Below, piece after piece: positions 33,695 through 45,430 of a DNA stretch of 64,000 nucleotides (its first letter is position 1; every line of letters starts with the position of its first letter). The position numbers and the translations under genes were made by a program. Source of the DNA: Eleusine coracana subsp. coracana (lineage: Eukaryota; Streptophyta; Magnoliopsida; Poales; Poaceae); assembly GCA_032690845.1 (NCBI GenBank), contig CM064426.1, forward strand, positions 48,155,417 through 48,219,416, written 5' to 3'. A model generated the notes under the pieces. That model ran no database searches. It was given only the letters and a program-made list of their open reading frames with translations, and had not been told where the DNA came from.

Positions 33695-34459
33695 TGATGT
33701 AGATATGGCCCGATCTTCCGAGAGGTAAGGGGATAAAGTCGAATTTGAGGAATTCGGCATCGACGACCCGGCTTGAATCAGACACGATCCAACCCCGCAA
33801 CCGTTACACCAAGCACAACTTGATTGTTCCTGCAAGCGAAATCGAGAACACAAGCAAGAGAGGATAAACACGCAATCTGAAATTGCAAATATGGATGAAG
33901 CGAATCACAAGAAAAGGTTCAAGCTCTGAACAAAAAAGGACTAATCACCATAGTGGTGTAGAACAAGAACAGGGGCCCTGGATTACTTTAAAAGGACTTG
34001 TCACCACAGTTACAATAATTCGATCAAGTTTCTCTCTGGAAAACTGAACTAAACAAAACCTAAAACAAAAAGACGGTGGATACTGAGTTTATATAGTAAA
34101 CAAAGACGTCCTAGGGTTGGGGGCGACCAGGGGGGGGGCGCCCACAACATGGGCTTAAGGCCCGACACGATACATGGCCAAGTTGGCTCAAAATTGGTGG
34201 CACAACACCTTGTCATGGTCACATATTATGACTCACGACAATTCTGGAGCTAGGACTGGAACCAAAATGACGGCGTCGTTGTCCCCTTTCCAATGCATCA
34301 AAGAACGCCTTGTTTGGACGTCGGATGTGGGAGATATCATCAAAACCGTGAAGGGGTGTCGGCTGAATCCGAGACGAACGCGACGACCCAGTTGGTGACG
34401 ACTTGTAACTTGAGGAAGGCCATGATATGCGCGTATCCAGCATGGTGATGTCCTCATCA
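33695..34459 (-). repeat. 5' LTR of the non-autonomous CRM-type element
   Basis: 765 bp, highly similar to 29895-30656. The TATA box CTATATAAACTC on the minus strand is near 34087-34098. The PBS abuts at 33694 and below. Confidence 0.8.
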
Positions 34460-34464
34460 ACCTT

Positions 34465-35259
34465 CATGAGTCTTGGGAGCAAACATAGAGGATCTTGGTT
34501 TCTTGTTAAGAATAAAGCATTTGCTCTTACAAACCCAAGTTACTTCAACAACACCACATTGGGAAGGTTACCGGTGAGAAGCTCATAAGGTGTTTTCTTC
34601 AAAATCTTGTGATGATATAGTCTATTTGTTGCATGGCATGTGGTGTTGATGGCTTTGGCCCACAAGGTGTCTAGCGTCTTGTGCTCATCAAGCATTGTTC
34701 TTTCCATCTCTATGAGTGTGCGGTTCTTTCTTTCGGCTACACCATTTTGTTGTGGAGTGTATGGAGCGGAGAAATCATGCTTGATGCCTTCTTCATCAAG
34801 ATATTCCTCAACTTGAGTGTTCTTGAATTTGGTTCCATTATCACTCCTTATCTTCTTGATCCTCACTTCATATTCATTTTGTGCTCTCTTCAAAAATCTC
34901 TTTAGGATACTTTGTGTTTCACTTTTGTCCTTCAAAAAGAATACCCAAGCGAAACATGAATAATCATCAATAATTATAAGACCATATTTGTTACCACCAA
35001 TGCTTATGTAGGTGACCGGTCCAAACAGGTCCATGTGTAACATCTTTAATGGCCTTTTCGTTGTCATCATTGTCTTGGATGGATGTGCTGCTCCAACTTG
35101 CTTTTCAGCTTGACATGCGCTACATATTTTGTCCTTCTCAAAAGCAACATTCTTTAGTCCAATGACATGACCACCTTTTAGGAGTTTGGTAAGGTTCCTC
35201 ATCCCAACATGAGCTAGTCGGCGATGCCATAGCCAACCCAAGGTGGTTTTAGTGACCAA
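34465..35259 (-). pseudogene. SIRE-like copia integrase
   Basis: Inserts the cDNA into the host genome. It has the HHCC finger (HRRLAHVG...CSACQAEK) and a DDE core with D in LHMDLFGP, D in RSDNGTKF and E in NGVAERKNRTLIEM; the 240-residue stretch 34540-35259 is open. Past a stop at 34540 the frame resumes near FGCKCFILNKK-like sequence down to 34465, where the CRM-type element interrupts it; the continuation is at 29889. Reading order and strand match on both sides. Confidence 0.85.
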
Positions 35260-35860
35260 GAAAGTATTGAAGTTAGATCCCTCCTTGTTGAAACAAGGTA
35301 TATCTTGTCCTATAAATACCCTTCAAAGGCTATTGAAGAATCATTCTTCCTACAAACAGGCATGCCATCATTGTCGAAGAGACAACTATAGCCCATCTCA
35401 CAAAGTTGTGAAACAGACATCAAATTGTATCCTAGACCATTCACAAGATAAGCATTACCGATTGAAAGGTCCTGGGTGATGGCAATCCGACCACGACCAA
35501 TTACCTTTCCTTTGTTGTCATTTCCAAATGATATGCCTCCACTTGGTAGATTGTCATGATCAAGTTTGGAGAACATTGATCTCTTTCTGGTCATATGATT
35601 TGAACACCCACTATCAAGTACCCATGTTGCGCCACCGGAGGAGTATTCCTACAAAGGAAATCAAGCATGTGTTTTAGGCACCCAAGTTGGTTGGGTCCCT
35701 TAACACTGGATACAAGAACTTTGGGCACCCACACGCAAGGCTTCCACCTTGCATCATGTGGCCCAACAAACTTGGCAACCACTATACCATAAGCATTATG
35801 GGTTAGCACATAAGAGGCATCAAAATCATTAAAGGATATGGTAGAGTTCATGGTGTTCTT
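35260..35860 (-). pseudogene. SIRE-like copia protease and GAG-pre-integrase region
   Basis: 35591-35851 (FNDFDASYVLTHNAYGIVVAKFVGPHD) is the gag-protease linker, ending where the protease 'DSGCS' segment is expected; that site is frame-broken, giving LIVGVQII. 35310-35594 (GGISFGNDNKGKVIGRGRI, YNLMSVSQLCEMGYSCLFD) is the rest of protease and the pre-integrase segment. Several frameshifts; no active enzyme. Confidence 0.75.
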
Positions 35861-35982
35861 GTTGACTTGGGAAGCATTCTTTGAGTTGATTGTCTTCTCT
35901 TGTGCTACTTGCTTTCCCTTGCCTTTGGGTACAAAGTTGGGTCTCTTGTTATATCCCTTCTTGGGTGCTTTCTTGTTATACC

Positions 35983-37500
35983 CTAATCCTCTCTTTCATG
36001 AGAGGCTCTTGGCTCACAAACAATCTTTCTTGTGGTTTCTATTTGAGCCTTCTTCATGAGCTCATTGACTTGGGTGGTTAGCTTCTCAATGATTGCATCT
36101 TGCTTAGAAATTATATCAATATCAATGTTGTGGCACCTTCCACAACCTTTACTTGTTGAAGCTTGCAAGGATTCAAATCTCTTCATCAAAGAATGTGAAC
36201 TCAACTTGAGATCCTTAATTGACTTCACAAGAGCCTTGTTCGTCTCAATCAATGAGCTACACCTCTCTTGAAGCTTCTTGTTGGTGGAGGTGCAAGAATC
36301 ACTGGACTCTTTGACCTTGCCAAGGTCATTAGTCAAGCTCTTGTTCTTTTCCCTTTCTTGCTCAAGTTGCTTCGTGAGCTCAAGATTCTTTTCTTTTTCT
36401 TCAATGAGTAACTCCTCTTTCCTTTGGAGGATTCTTTCTTGATCCTCAATCTCCTCATTAAGTTTACCAAGCAGTTTCATCATTTCTTGCATATAGGGGG
36501 CCAAGTCCTCCTCTTCATCACTACAACAAGAGCGATTGAAATCAGAACAAGGAGATAGCTTGCTTTCCTTGGCCATGAAGCACTATGAGGGGCGTCATCC
36601 TCATCATCGGTGAGGTTGTTGAAGAGTGATTTCTTGGCCGGTGGTAGGCCAATGGCAATGTTGGTAGACCATCGGAGATGTATTCTTGGCCAATATGAGC
36701 TTGTCCCTTATTGTATAGCTTCTTGTTGGCCTTGTTCTTGGTGTTGTACTTCTCTCTCTTCTTGCCTTTGTCATTTAGCTTTGGACAATCGGCAATCATG
36801 TGTCCTTGCTCATGACACTCATAGCATTTTCTATTTGTTCATCTAGCTCTGTCCTTGTCAAAGCTTCTCTTGGTAAAGCCATTCTTGATCATATATTTAC
36901 CAAATTTCTTGACAAATAAGGCAAACTTTTCATTGTCTTCTTCATCATCATTTGCCTTGAGAGTTATGTCCTTCTTGCCTGAGCTCTCATCACCAATGAG
37001 CACATTCACTCTTTTGCCCTCATCATCACGACAATTGTGGGCATTGATTCTTCAAATCACTTCATCGGTTGTGAAGGTCTCAAATCCATCCTTCTCTTCA
37101 ATGATGGTGCATAGTGTTGGATTCCACATCCTATGAGCCATGAGGAGCTTGTAGTTTACTTCTTCATCCTTGATGTTATCTCCATAAGCTATTCTCTCAT
37201 TGATAATATCCATGAGCCTATCATGAGTTTGTTGAGGCTCTTCTCCTTTGTTCATGACAAAGAAGTTGAACTGGTTCTTAAGAACTTGGAGTCTTGATTT
37301 CTTCACCACATCAACTCCTTCATGAGGACATACAAGTTTCTTCCACATTCTCCGAGCATTCTCAATTTCGGCTACTCTTGAGTATTCCTTTGGATTGAAT
37401 GAAGAGAGAATGGCGGACACCACTTGAGCATTGTGATGTATGTTAAGTTGATCTATGGTTGTAGGATTATCCTTGTCCTCCGAGGTATATCTATCGAGAG
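35983..37500 (-). pseudogene. SIRE-like copia gag with coiled-coil extension, N-terminus lost
   Basis: 37052-37500: gag core (NPTTIDQLNIHHNAQVVSAI, RMWKKLVCPHEGVDVVKKS). Then, after a stop, a CCHC knuckle CYECHEQGHMIADC near 36800-36840. 35983-36576 is a 197-residue Glu/Lys-rich frame with heptad-like patterning (QERILQRKEELLIEEKEKN), predicted coiled coil, which is typical of the long SIRE/Maximus gags. The protein is broken by stops and frameshifts. The N-terminal part ends near 37500, at the border with an unrelated sequence, so the 5' LTR is gone. Confidence 0.8.
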
Positions 37501-38456
37501 ATGTTCTCGAAAGTAGATTCAGGTATGCGTACGAGTAAGTAAGATCGATGAGCACAGGACGCGGAGTTTATACAGGTTCAGGCCTCCTGGAGGATAACAA
37601 CCCTACGTCCTGTTTGGTGTTATTGTATTGCTAAGGTTCACACTAGAAAGAGGGTTCAAATATGAGTCTGCCTCTCGACGAAGGCCCCCTGCCCTCCTTA
37701 TATATCCAAAGGGCAGGGGTTTACAAGGTAACATCCGAGTCGGTTATAATAGATTCTATCTAACTAACATATCTGTAAACCTAACTTGCGGCTTACTCAA
37801 ACAAATATCTACACAAATATCTCTAAGCCGAATATATCTAAAACTAAACCCCTGGCCCACTCGGCCCTATGACCGAGTGGTTAGGTATCCCGGGTACATA
37901 TATCCCACAGTAGCCCCCAAGCGCTTTCCATCTTGAATCGTCGCCTTGAATTTCCTCGACATCTTATGAAATTTGGGACGTGCTTTACACATTGGCTCTG
38001 ATAAATCTTCTATTTAAACTCACATGATCCTTAAAAATGATATCCAAGGCTTTCGCTTTATCCAATTAAACCAAAACTCATTAATAATTGAATTTCCCTG
38101 ATCACCGAGTGATACATCACCAAATTAATATTTATATCCATAAAAATGCATATAACCCAATTGATATGCTATGAACATCAACTGCCGTAGCCCCCAAGAT
38201 TGGTGATGTATCACTAATATTCATACAAAAGACAGCCCCCAAGATTGGTGCTGAAAAAATTACTATATCACAAATAATCAAAAGATACAATCTCCCAAGA
38301 CTAAATTGCATTAGTTCGAGTGATTTATCAATCATTATTCAATCACAGCACTCAATGTTAGCACTTGAAAAGAATATCTAAAACATATTAAATCCGTGAA
38401 CCGGTGTAATGTAACTATGCTGATCCAAGTAGCGGCCCAACAGGTCATCAGACGCG
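37501..38456 (+). other. Upstream region of the PF04195-type gene; unassigned repeat-like DNA
   Basis: It begins after the copia gag with 'caggacgcggagtttatacaggttcaggcctcctggaggataacaa'-type sequence that I recall as a recurrent grass repeat, has the word 'agcccccaagattggtg' twice (38190-38205 and 38234-38251), and is AT-rich from 37970 to 38400. Minus-strand frames here are short and unlike known proteins. No terminal inverted repeat or TSD could be found, so the type of element (LTR or DNA transposon) stays open. Confidence 0.4.
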
Positions 38457-38463
38457 TATAAAA
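38457..38463 (+). promoter_or_regulatory. TATA box upstream of the PF04195-type gene
   Basis: TATAAAA at 38457-38463, followed by a C-rich leader with 'ccaccgccaccattcc'-type repeats and the first in-frame ATG of the conserved protein at 38786. The ~320-nt leader contains upstream ATGs (for example at 38600, in frame). Confidence 0.5.
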
Positions 38464-38785
38464 GGTGCCCGCAAACAGTCGCAACCCTTCACCTTCGTAT
38501 CGCCGCCTGAGTCTGCCCTTCTCAAAACCTAGATCCAAAGCTTCCACTTCACCACCGCCACCATTCCGCAGGTGTAAACCCTAGGTTTGGAACTTCCATT
38601 TGTCCGCCACAACCATTCCGCGCCCCTACTCCAGAGATCACAGGCCTCCATTTCGTCGCCACCACCGTTCCACTATTCCGCTTGCCACCATTTCACTGTT
38701 CTGCCGCCGTTTCGCACGCTCAAGCTCAAATATAGGGTTCCGAACCCTGATCTCCATCCCACAAAAGCTTCCCGCATCGGTTTCG

Positions 38786-41163
38786 ATGGCCCCAAAGCGC
38801 ACCCGCCAAAGCATGAGGGCTCAATCTGAAAAAGGGACCTCTCCTAGAAAGGGTGAAAGCAAAGAATCGATTTTTGATATTCCTGCTGGCATTAAGGAGT
38901 TCCCAGCATCAACCATGGACTCAGAAAAAATCAATAGATTGGTGATAGATGGCGTGCTACAAGATCAACAGACAGGTGGGTGGATTGAAGCCATAGGTCA
39001 GAAATTTCCTCAGCCTCCCGTCGACCAACTTACAGTTTTTGCCTCCTTTTTTCTATCGCGGATTTGGCCTTCCATGCTGTGACTTCTTTAGAGGTCTTCT
39101 ATTTTTCTATTGCATTAATCTAGTCAATCTGAACCCAAATTCCATTCTACACATCACTATTTTTATTCATTTTTGTGAAGTGTTTTTGGGTATCCCTCCT
39201 CATTTCGACACCTTCAAAGAACTGTTTGTGTAGAAATCAAACAACAGTAATGTGACAGGGGGTGCTGGATTCCAATTGAGGAATAAATCCAAGTACATCG
39301 ATGTACCACTCCCATCAACCAACAAAGGGTGGCACGCAGATTGGTTTTATGATGGCAACCATGCTCCCCCTTTGCCGGAAACGACAGCAAAAGCCCCCAA
39401 GCCATGACCCGAGTGGTCCGCGAAGGCACATCCAAGCAAGAAAGCACAGCCGCCAGCTTCATATCTGAAACATGTGGATTATCTGAAATCAAAAGGCTAT
39501 ACCGGCGTTCACGTTGCCGCCAGCTTCATATATCGCCGTGTGCAGCCCATAAAGAAGCGCCACGTTCCTGGATGGAAATTTCAACTAGGGTCAGACCCTA
39601 CTATGGAAGTACCAGAAATACTGTCAGAAAGGGAACTGACTTTGCGACTGGAAAGAATATTTTCATCGCTTCTAGATTGGACTCCATGGAGCGCAACATC
39701 TGGCCATCATTCAAAACTGAAAGAAGTCCTGTAAGTTAGCCACTGATCCTCTTTAGAAAATCAATACTGCTTTCCTTATTTGTCAATAACAAATGATGCC
39801 TCGCAGATGTCGCAGAACCTTGACGTATATGTATCCAACCCTCCACTGCCACCAATGCCACAAAAGAAATCCCCCACTCAGCCAGCATTCAACCGTCATA
39901 AAGCTCACATTGAAGACTCCGATGAAGAAGAGTCGCTGGCTGACAGAATAGCTAGACTACAAGGGGAAGCAAAGAAGAAGTCTGTTGAGAAAACCACCAC
40001 TCGGCGGCCAGTGAATACGAACACTCAGGAGGAATCGGATCCAAAGGAATCAGACAAGAAGGTGTCAGGCGTCCCTGAGAAGGAAACACCACACACAACA
40101 AGTGAGCCAAGACCAACTAGCCCCCCGTCAAAGGTGTCAGGCTTAAAATTCAAGCGCCAAACAAGGTAAGTAAAATAATATATTTTAATGCACAGCTTTC
40201 GAAAGAAAAACTATGTAATCTTCATTCTCTGGATAGGTCAACCGGAGGAGCATGATATGAAGATATCCCAGCAAAAAGTGCGACTCCTGAAAAAGATCGA
40301 CGTGCACCCTTTATGGGGACATCCAAAGATGATATCCCCGGTCACTCGGCTAAAAAACCGAGTGATTTAAAGGATGCACTAGGGTCTTCTCGGCCAGAAA
40401 CTAGACAAACCGAGTCATTCGATGTCTCGGATCTGGCCATGCCCGAGACAGCGATCGAACAAGATGAACCATCGTTGATATTTGAAACGATGCCGGAGCC
40501 AGTATATGATTATCCCATTGGTCCGGAGGAATATGTGGCTCCCACGCCAATTCATCGAGTAATAAAAGAAGGTGGCACAGAACCTGCACCGTCCAGAATT
40601 ATGTACCATAGCGGCCCCTTCACCATTGCCGGGTTCGATGAGTTGGCAGAGCAAACCGAATTAAAGAAATTTGAAGATCTTACCGAAAAGGCCTTTCATT
40701 CCTTCCAGGTACCCTTGCCTTCTTGAAAACTGGCCCCAATAATAATAATATTGTGTGATGACATCTATACAACTCATCTGTAGTGCAGATTCTAAAAACT
40801 CAGATGGCCAACAAGAGTAAACTCCTGCAACTTGCTGAAAGGCATTGTTCAAGAGCAGTCGATTTAGAAGATCAACTGGCCAAAGAAAGAATAGAAGTTG
40901 GGCAATTATCAGTAGATTTGAAGGCCCTTTCATCTCAAGTTGATGAACTCCAATTCAAGCTACAAGGGTAAAACACAAACATAATTCTTGGCATACTATT
41001 TCCAGATCTTAAATATTTTGAACTCTTCCACTCAGAAATGTCACGGGTGCTGGAACTAAAGCACAATCAAGAGTCTCAGTCGGCTGCTCAAATTGCAAAT
41101 CTGCAAAGCCGTATCAAAAAGCTGGAGTCGACGACCCAATCTATGGAAACATTGAAGTCCCGA
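38786..41163 (+). pseudogene. 'Putative gypsy type transposon' (PF04195) gene, multi-exon, decayed
   Basis: MAPKRTRQSMRAQSEKG opens a basic N-terminus; then the family signature FYRGFGLPCCDFFRGLL, LVNLNPNSILHI and FLGIPPHFDTFKELF (39040-39230), and FQLRNKSKYIDVPLPTSNKG. A frameshift near 39045, a TAG at 39231 and a stop near 39403 break the first exon. GT...AG introns separate the remaining exons: about 39731-39805, 40167-40236, 40708-40788 and 40970-41032. The later exons encode an acidic/proline-rich region, then a coiled coil (ANKSKLLQLAERHCSRAVDL, IKKLESTTQS). The role of the family is unknown; it is carried by grass transposable elements. It ends abruptly at 41163 against copia gag. Confidence 0.7.
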
Positions 41164-43314
41164 TGAGCTCTCTTCTGAACTTGATCATTTGTGTGATGCT
41201 CTGCTCATGCAAGATGATAAGCTTTGCAGTGTTGTTCGTGAGAGTAGAGAGCTTAAGTCTAAGTTGGAGAGTGCTGATTTTGAAATTGCTTCGCTTAGGT
41301 CCAAGCTTGCTCGTGAGGACATTGTTGTTGAGTGTGAGTCTTGTCAAGTTGTGATGAGTAATCTTGCACAGAGGGAGAGTGCGCATGCTCAAGTTGCCAG
41401 TCAGCTTGAGAGTACCCTCAAGGAGCTTGATGAGTTCAAAGCTAGACCAACTCTTTTGGGTGCATGTCAGAAGTGCCCCAAACTCACAGATGAGTTGGAC
41501 GCTCAGTCCCTCAAAGTCAAAGAGCTGGAGTCCAAATGTCTTCATGAGACTCGCTCTAAGGTCCTTCCACCACCTTGTGAGGTTTGTGTCTCTCTTAAGG
41601 ACAAGCTTGTAATCACTAGGGAGGAAAACAAAACCCTAGTTCAAGAAAATGACTATCTTGTGTCTAGGCTCTAGAGAACCCTAGTGAGTGAAGAGAAGAT
41701 TGAGAGTGATTTGGCAAGAGTGAAGGGGAGTGCTTCTAGGTCAACCTATAACTTGGGCTTGGGATTTGAGAGATGTGACAAGGAGAGTGAGAATGTGGGT
41801 AAGTTTGTACCTAGCTCCAGCTACAAGGATGAGAAAAACACCATCAAACCCACTGACACATACTGTCCACCTAATCCCAAACCCTCCTTCAACCCAAAGC
41901 AAACAGAGAAGCCAAAACCCAAACCTGCAATGCAAACCAAGCCTAATCCTAAGGGTTTCTACATTTGCATGTTTTGTGGTCGCAATGGCCACTTGGATGA
42001 ATTCTATTTTAGGCGTAAGAGAATTGAGAGGAAGCAAGCTGAGTTGACTAGGGATGCTTTTTATGATGCTTTTGTTGACTTTCAGCCTCGTTCTTTTCCT
42101 CGTGCCTATCATGGACAGGGTCATCCCCCATATGGCTTTGATTCATGAGACAGAGGCTTTGCGTAGCAGCACTTTGGCGCCCCATGTTTTCCCCATCGTG
42201 GTGAGTGTCACTCGTGTGGATTTGGCTTTCACACACATAATTTCTATCCTCACAACCCAAGGTTTGAATCGAGACGCTTTGACAGGCCACGTTTTCCCCA
42301 TCGTGGTTCTTGTCCCATGCGTTTGAATGATAAAGTGCAAAGAAATGTGATGACTACTACTGGTCGTATGGTTAAGTGCTGGATTCCCAAATGCTTTTTG
42401 ACTAACCCCAGCACTGAGCCATCGACATTCACTTCTCATTCCTTGTAGGCAGCAGGTGGAGGCTTGGAGAACAAGTGGTTGATGGATTTCGGGTGTTCGC
42501 ACCACATGACCGGAAATGCAAAGTGGTTCTCCAGCCTCACTCCCTTGAAGCGTCGGGAGTATGTGACCTTTGGAGATGACATGAGAGGAAGAGTGAAGGG
42601 GAGGGACGTGGAAAAGGTGAATGAGAACTTCACTCTCAATGATGTTGGTTTGGTTGAGTTTCTCAAGTACAATCTCCTCTCCGTCTCTCAGCTTCTTGAT
42701 GTTGGTTTGGAAGTGCGCTTTAAGTCGAATGCTTCTTGTGTTCTTGATTCGAGTGGTTCCTTGGTTTGTGGGATTTCTCACATTGGCAGAGTTTTTCAGG
42801 CTGATTTTGCTGGTTCTCCTGGTTCTCACAAGTGTTTGTTTGCTCAATCTTCTTCTGAGCTCTGGAAATGGCATAGGAGACTGGGTCACATGAGCTTTGA
42901 CTTGCTATGTCGCTTGAGTGGCCTAGGGTTGATCCGAGGATTGCCTAAGCTCAAATTTGACATGGATTTGGTTTGTGCTCCATGTTGTCATGGGAAAATG
43001 ATTGCCGCTTCTCATCACCAATTAATTTGGTGATGACTGAACGTCCTGGAGAGTTTCTTCATATGGACATTGTTGGTCCTTCTCAGGTTCGTTCGGCGGG
43101 TGGGAAGTGGTATGTTCTTATGATTGTTGATAACTATTCTCGCTACTCTTAGGTTTACTTTGAGAGCAAGGTTGAAGTGCTTCATCACTTTCGGAGTTTA
43201 GCTTTGAGGTTGTTCAAGGAACTCCCTGGTGCATTACGAGCGATTCGTAGTGATAATGGCACCAAGTTCAAGAACTCCTCCTTTGATGCCTTCTGTCATG
43301 AGCATGGTATTGAG
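41164..43314 (+). pseudogene. Copia gag, protease and integrase start (plus-strand copia B)
   Basis: 41164-41674: Leu/Glu/Lys coiled-coil gag with repeated CxxC-like pairs (CESCQVV, CQKCPKL, CEVC). 41684-42148: knuckle CMFCGRNGHLDEFYF, where the last Cys of CCHC is Tyr. 42464-43033: protease, WLMDFGCSHHMTG, with the catalytic DSG changed to DFG, then YNLLSVSQLLDVG and the HHCC finger of integrase (WHRRLGHM...CAPCCHGK). In another frame 43030-43314 gives LHMDIVGPS and IRSDNGTKF, the first two integrase aspartates. Stops at 41672, 42146 and 43153. At 43315 a CRM-type element splits the integrase; it resumes at 50237. The 5' LTR and gag start are missing. Confidence 0.85.
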
Positions 43315-44236
43315 TGATGAGGACATCACTCCTAAGGATATATGCAACACTCCTCCAATTTTGGACTTGCAAGGTCCAATGACTAGAGCTTGTGCACGAC
43401 GACTAAATTTAGAGGTGAGCTCGTTTCTACATTCTTCATTATATGTCACTTTTGAGAATGGTTTGCTACCTAATGATTATATTATAATTAGGAACCATGG
43501 AGAGGACCAGGAGATGATGGGAGAAGGACTTGGAGACGTGGAGGACCAACAAGGACGTGGAAGCCAAGGTGGAGGCCCAACCAAAACCGACTTCGAGTCT
43601 GTTTTGGGGGTCAGGACTAGTCTACACTAAAACGGATGCCCAAGACACACACGGACCCGGATTTGGACGTTCTACATATGCACGGAAAGATAAGAAGAGG
43701 ACCTTTCCAATGCCGCCGGTCTCATATCAAAATTCATCCGGAATCATCGCGAATCGTCGAAACAAGAGAGAGTCCCGAATCTGTTTCGGTGCTGTGTCGC
43801 CTGTTTTTGGCCTTTGGGCTTTGTATCTATTTGAGCCCAAGTAGGGGTGCGTCCAGAGGGTCTTGCACGACCCTAGGGTCTTCATATACAGCCGCCGTCG
43901 CACCATTAGGGTTTGGGTTTTGCTTAGATTATTCTGTTCATAACAGTTTCGCCGTCATCACGGTTTGTGAGACCCCAACTTCGTGAGATTCATAATACAT
44001 CTGCAATTGTGTTGCTTTCTTCTTTGTTCTTGCTTGTGTTCTTGATTCGCAGGCAGGGATTAGCCTTCTCGGTGAGGTCAATCATTTTAGGACGGTTGAT
44101 AACCAGAGGAGACGTCGTGCTACGATTGCGGGGTTTAGAACGTGTTGTTCTGAAGCCGGATCGATTTGTGTGTCGCCTCCGATCAAATCAACGTATCCAG
44201 AACCTTTCGGAAGATCGGGAACCCTTGTCCACATCA
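43315..44236 (+). repeat. 5' LTR of CRM copy B
   Basis: TGATGAGGACATCAC ... GTCCACATCA, 922 bp, followed by the PBS. It contains the GPMTRACARRLNLEV coding-like block and the 'gaccctagggtcttcatataca' TATA-like stretch near 43880. Confidence 0.85.
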
Positions 44237-45430
44237 AGTGGTAATCAGAGCTTCAGGTGCACCGTCAGGTTCATACTACCCTTAGTTAATTTCGTTTTGT
44301 GTTCATCCTATCGTCCACAGAAAAGCCCAAAAAATTTTTTCCCTCCGCCCATAACCACATGTTTAGCCTCTGCATATTTCAATTTCAGAGTCCGTAGTGT
44401 TGAGTTTGTGCCCTAGTTCTTGTTTAGTCGCTGGTTTAGTTTGTGTTTTTGTCGTCAGTAGTGTTTCCCTTACAACCCTAGCCGCCATCCCCTTCACCAT
44501 CCTCTGCTTTGTTGGCTTTTTGTGCTAGGGTTGATTGATCGACACACCTAGCCTAGTCCCACCCTAATCCCACTCTGAACACACCATCAACACCCCGAAC
44601 CAATCCCCACAATTTCCACTTTCCGCTGCATCCACGCCGCCAAAAAAAATCTTACCCGATTCCAAACTCGACCCCTAACCGACTCGGGTTTCTGGAAAAT
44701 AGACTCCGACCCCCCTTCGGTAAAACGGGCATAACTTTTTGCTCGGTTGTCCGTTTTGGCTGAAATTTTTACAGGAGATTCTTGACTCAAAGTTTAGGTG
44801 ACCCTGTGTGCCCTCGTCAAAAAATTCAAAAAAAATCAGGAAGATAAAGAAAAAATTGATTTAAGTTTACACCCGACGCTTCCTGCAACTTCAAGATTTT
44901 CTGTAGGCCACATCCTACCTCTGTTTGAGCTGAAATTTTTTGTGGATTCTCCTCCATTGTTAGTGAGTTGGAGAAACATATCAAAAAAATAAAATAAAAA
45001 AAAGAAATTTAGGATTTCTACTTGTGCTACATCTAGCCCCCTGAAATTTCTGGATTTGGCTATTTTGCACTTAGCCCCCTGTTATCGCCTGTTGTGCCTT
45101 TGTCTCCTTGTTTCTACTTTGCTATCACTACTGTTCTACGACATACTTAGACTAGCAACTAGGGACAAGTTACTTGGGCACTTATTCAGCTTTACTATCT
45201 GTTTTTGATTTGTGTGCCACTCACATATATATATATTTGGCCTTCCTAGCTCTACATATTTCTTCTGGACAGCACACAGGTTATTTGTGACCCTTGTAAT
45301 CGTGGAACACATCTCTCTGGTATCCTTTGCTTTGCTTTTCAGAACTTTGTAAGAGCTTTGTAAGGAGTTTCCTTTTGTTGTGTTGAGAGGCACCACTGCT
45401 TAGCTGTTTTATAGGGATAACCTTCACTGT
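44237..45430 (+). other. PBS and untranslated leader of CRM copy B
   Basis: The PBS reads TGGTAATCAGAGC (44239-44251), the tRNA-iMet complement with one extra A. The leader of about 1.2 kb includes 'gttttaccg'-type sequence shared, inverted, with the non-autonomous element and an A-rich stretch at 44985-45010. No frame of note. Confidence 0.75.

Larger units (their letters stand above)
29895..34459 (-). mobile_element. Non-autonomous CRM-type element (gag and protease only), TSD ACCTT
   Basis: 4565 bp in a minus-strand copia. LTRs 34459-33695 (765 bp) and 30656-29895 (762 bp) start TGATGAGGACATCAC and end CATATCTACATCA, with a perfect ACCTT duplication at 29890-29894 and 34460-34464. The PBS on the minus strand is TGGTATCAGATTC. 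The interior holds gag and protease, then jumps straight to the last codons of integrase and the PPT (30670-30657, CAAGGAGGGGAGGA). Near-equal LTRs and an open gag suggest a fairly young insertion. Non-autonomous CRM relatives are known in grasses; this fits that concept. Confidence 0.85.

Noticed and set aside
32972..34140. G-runs (32972-32986, 33339-33347, 34130-34138) as G-quadruplex signals
   Set aside because: Single homopolymer runs without the needed spacing of four G-tracts; polymerase slippage or low-complexity is enough.
37628..37936. 102-codon frame upstream of the PF04195-type gene
   Set aside because: Repeat-like upstream DNA, no domain, no matching exon structure.
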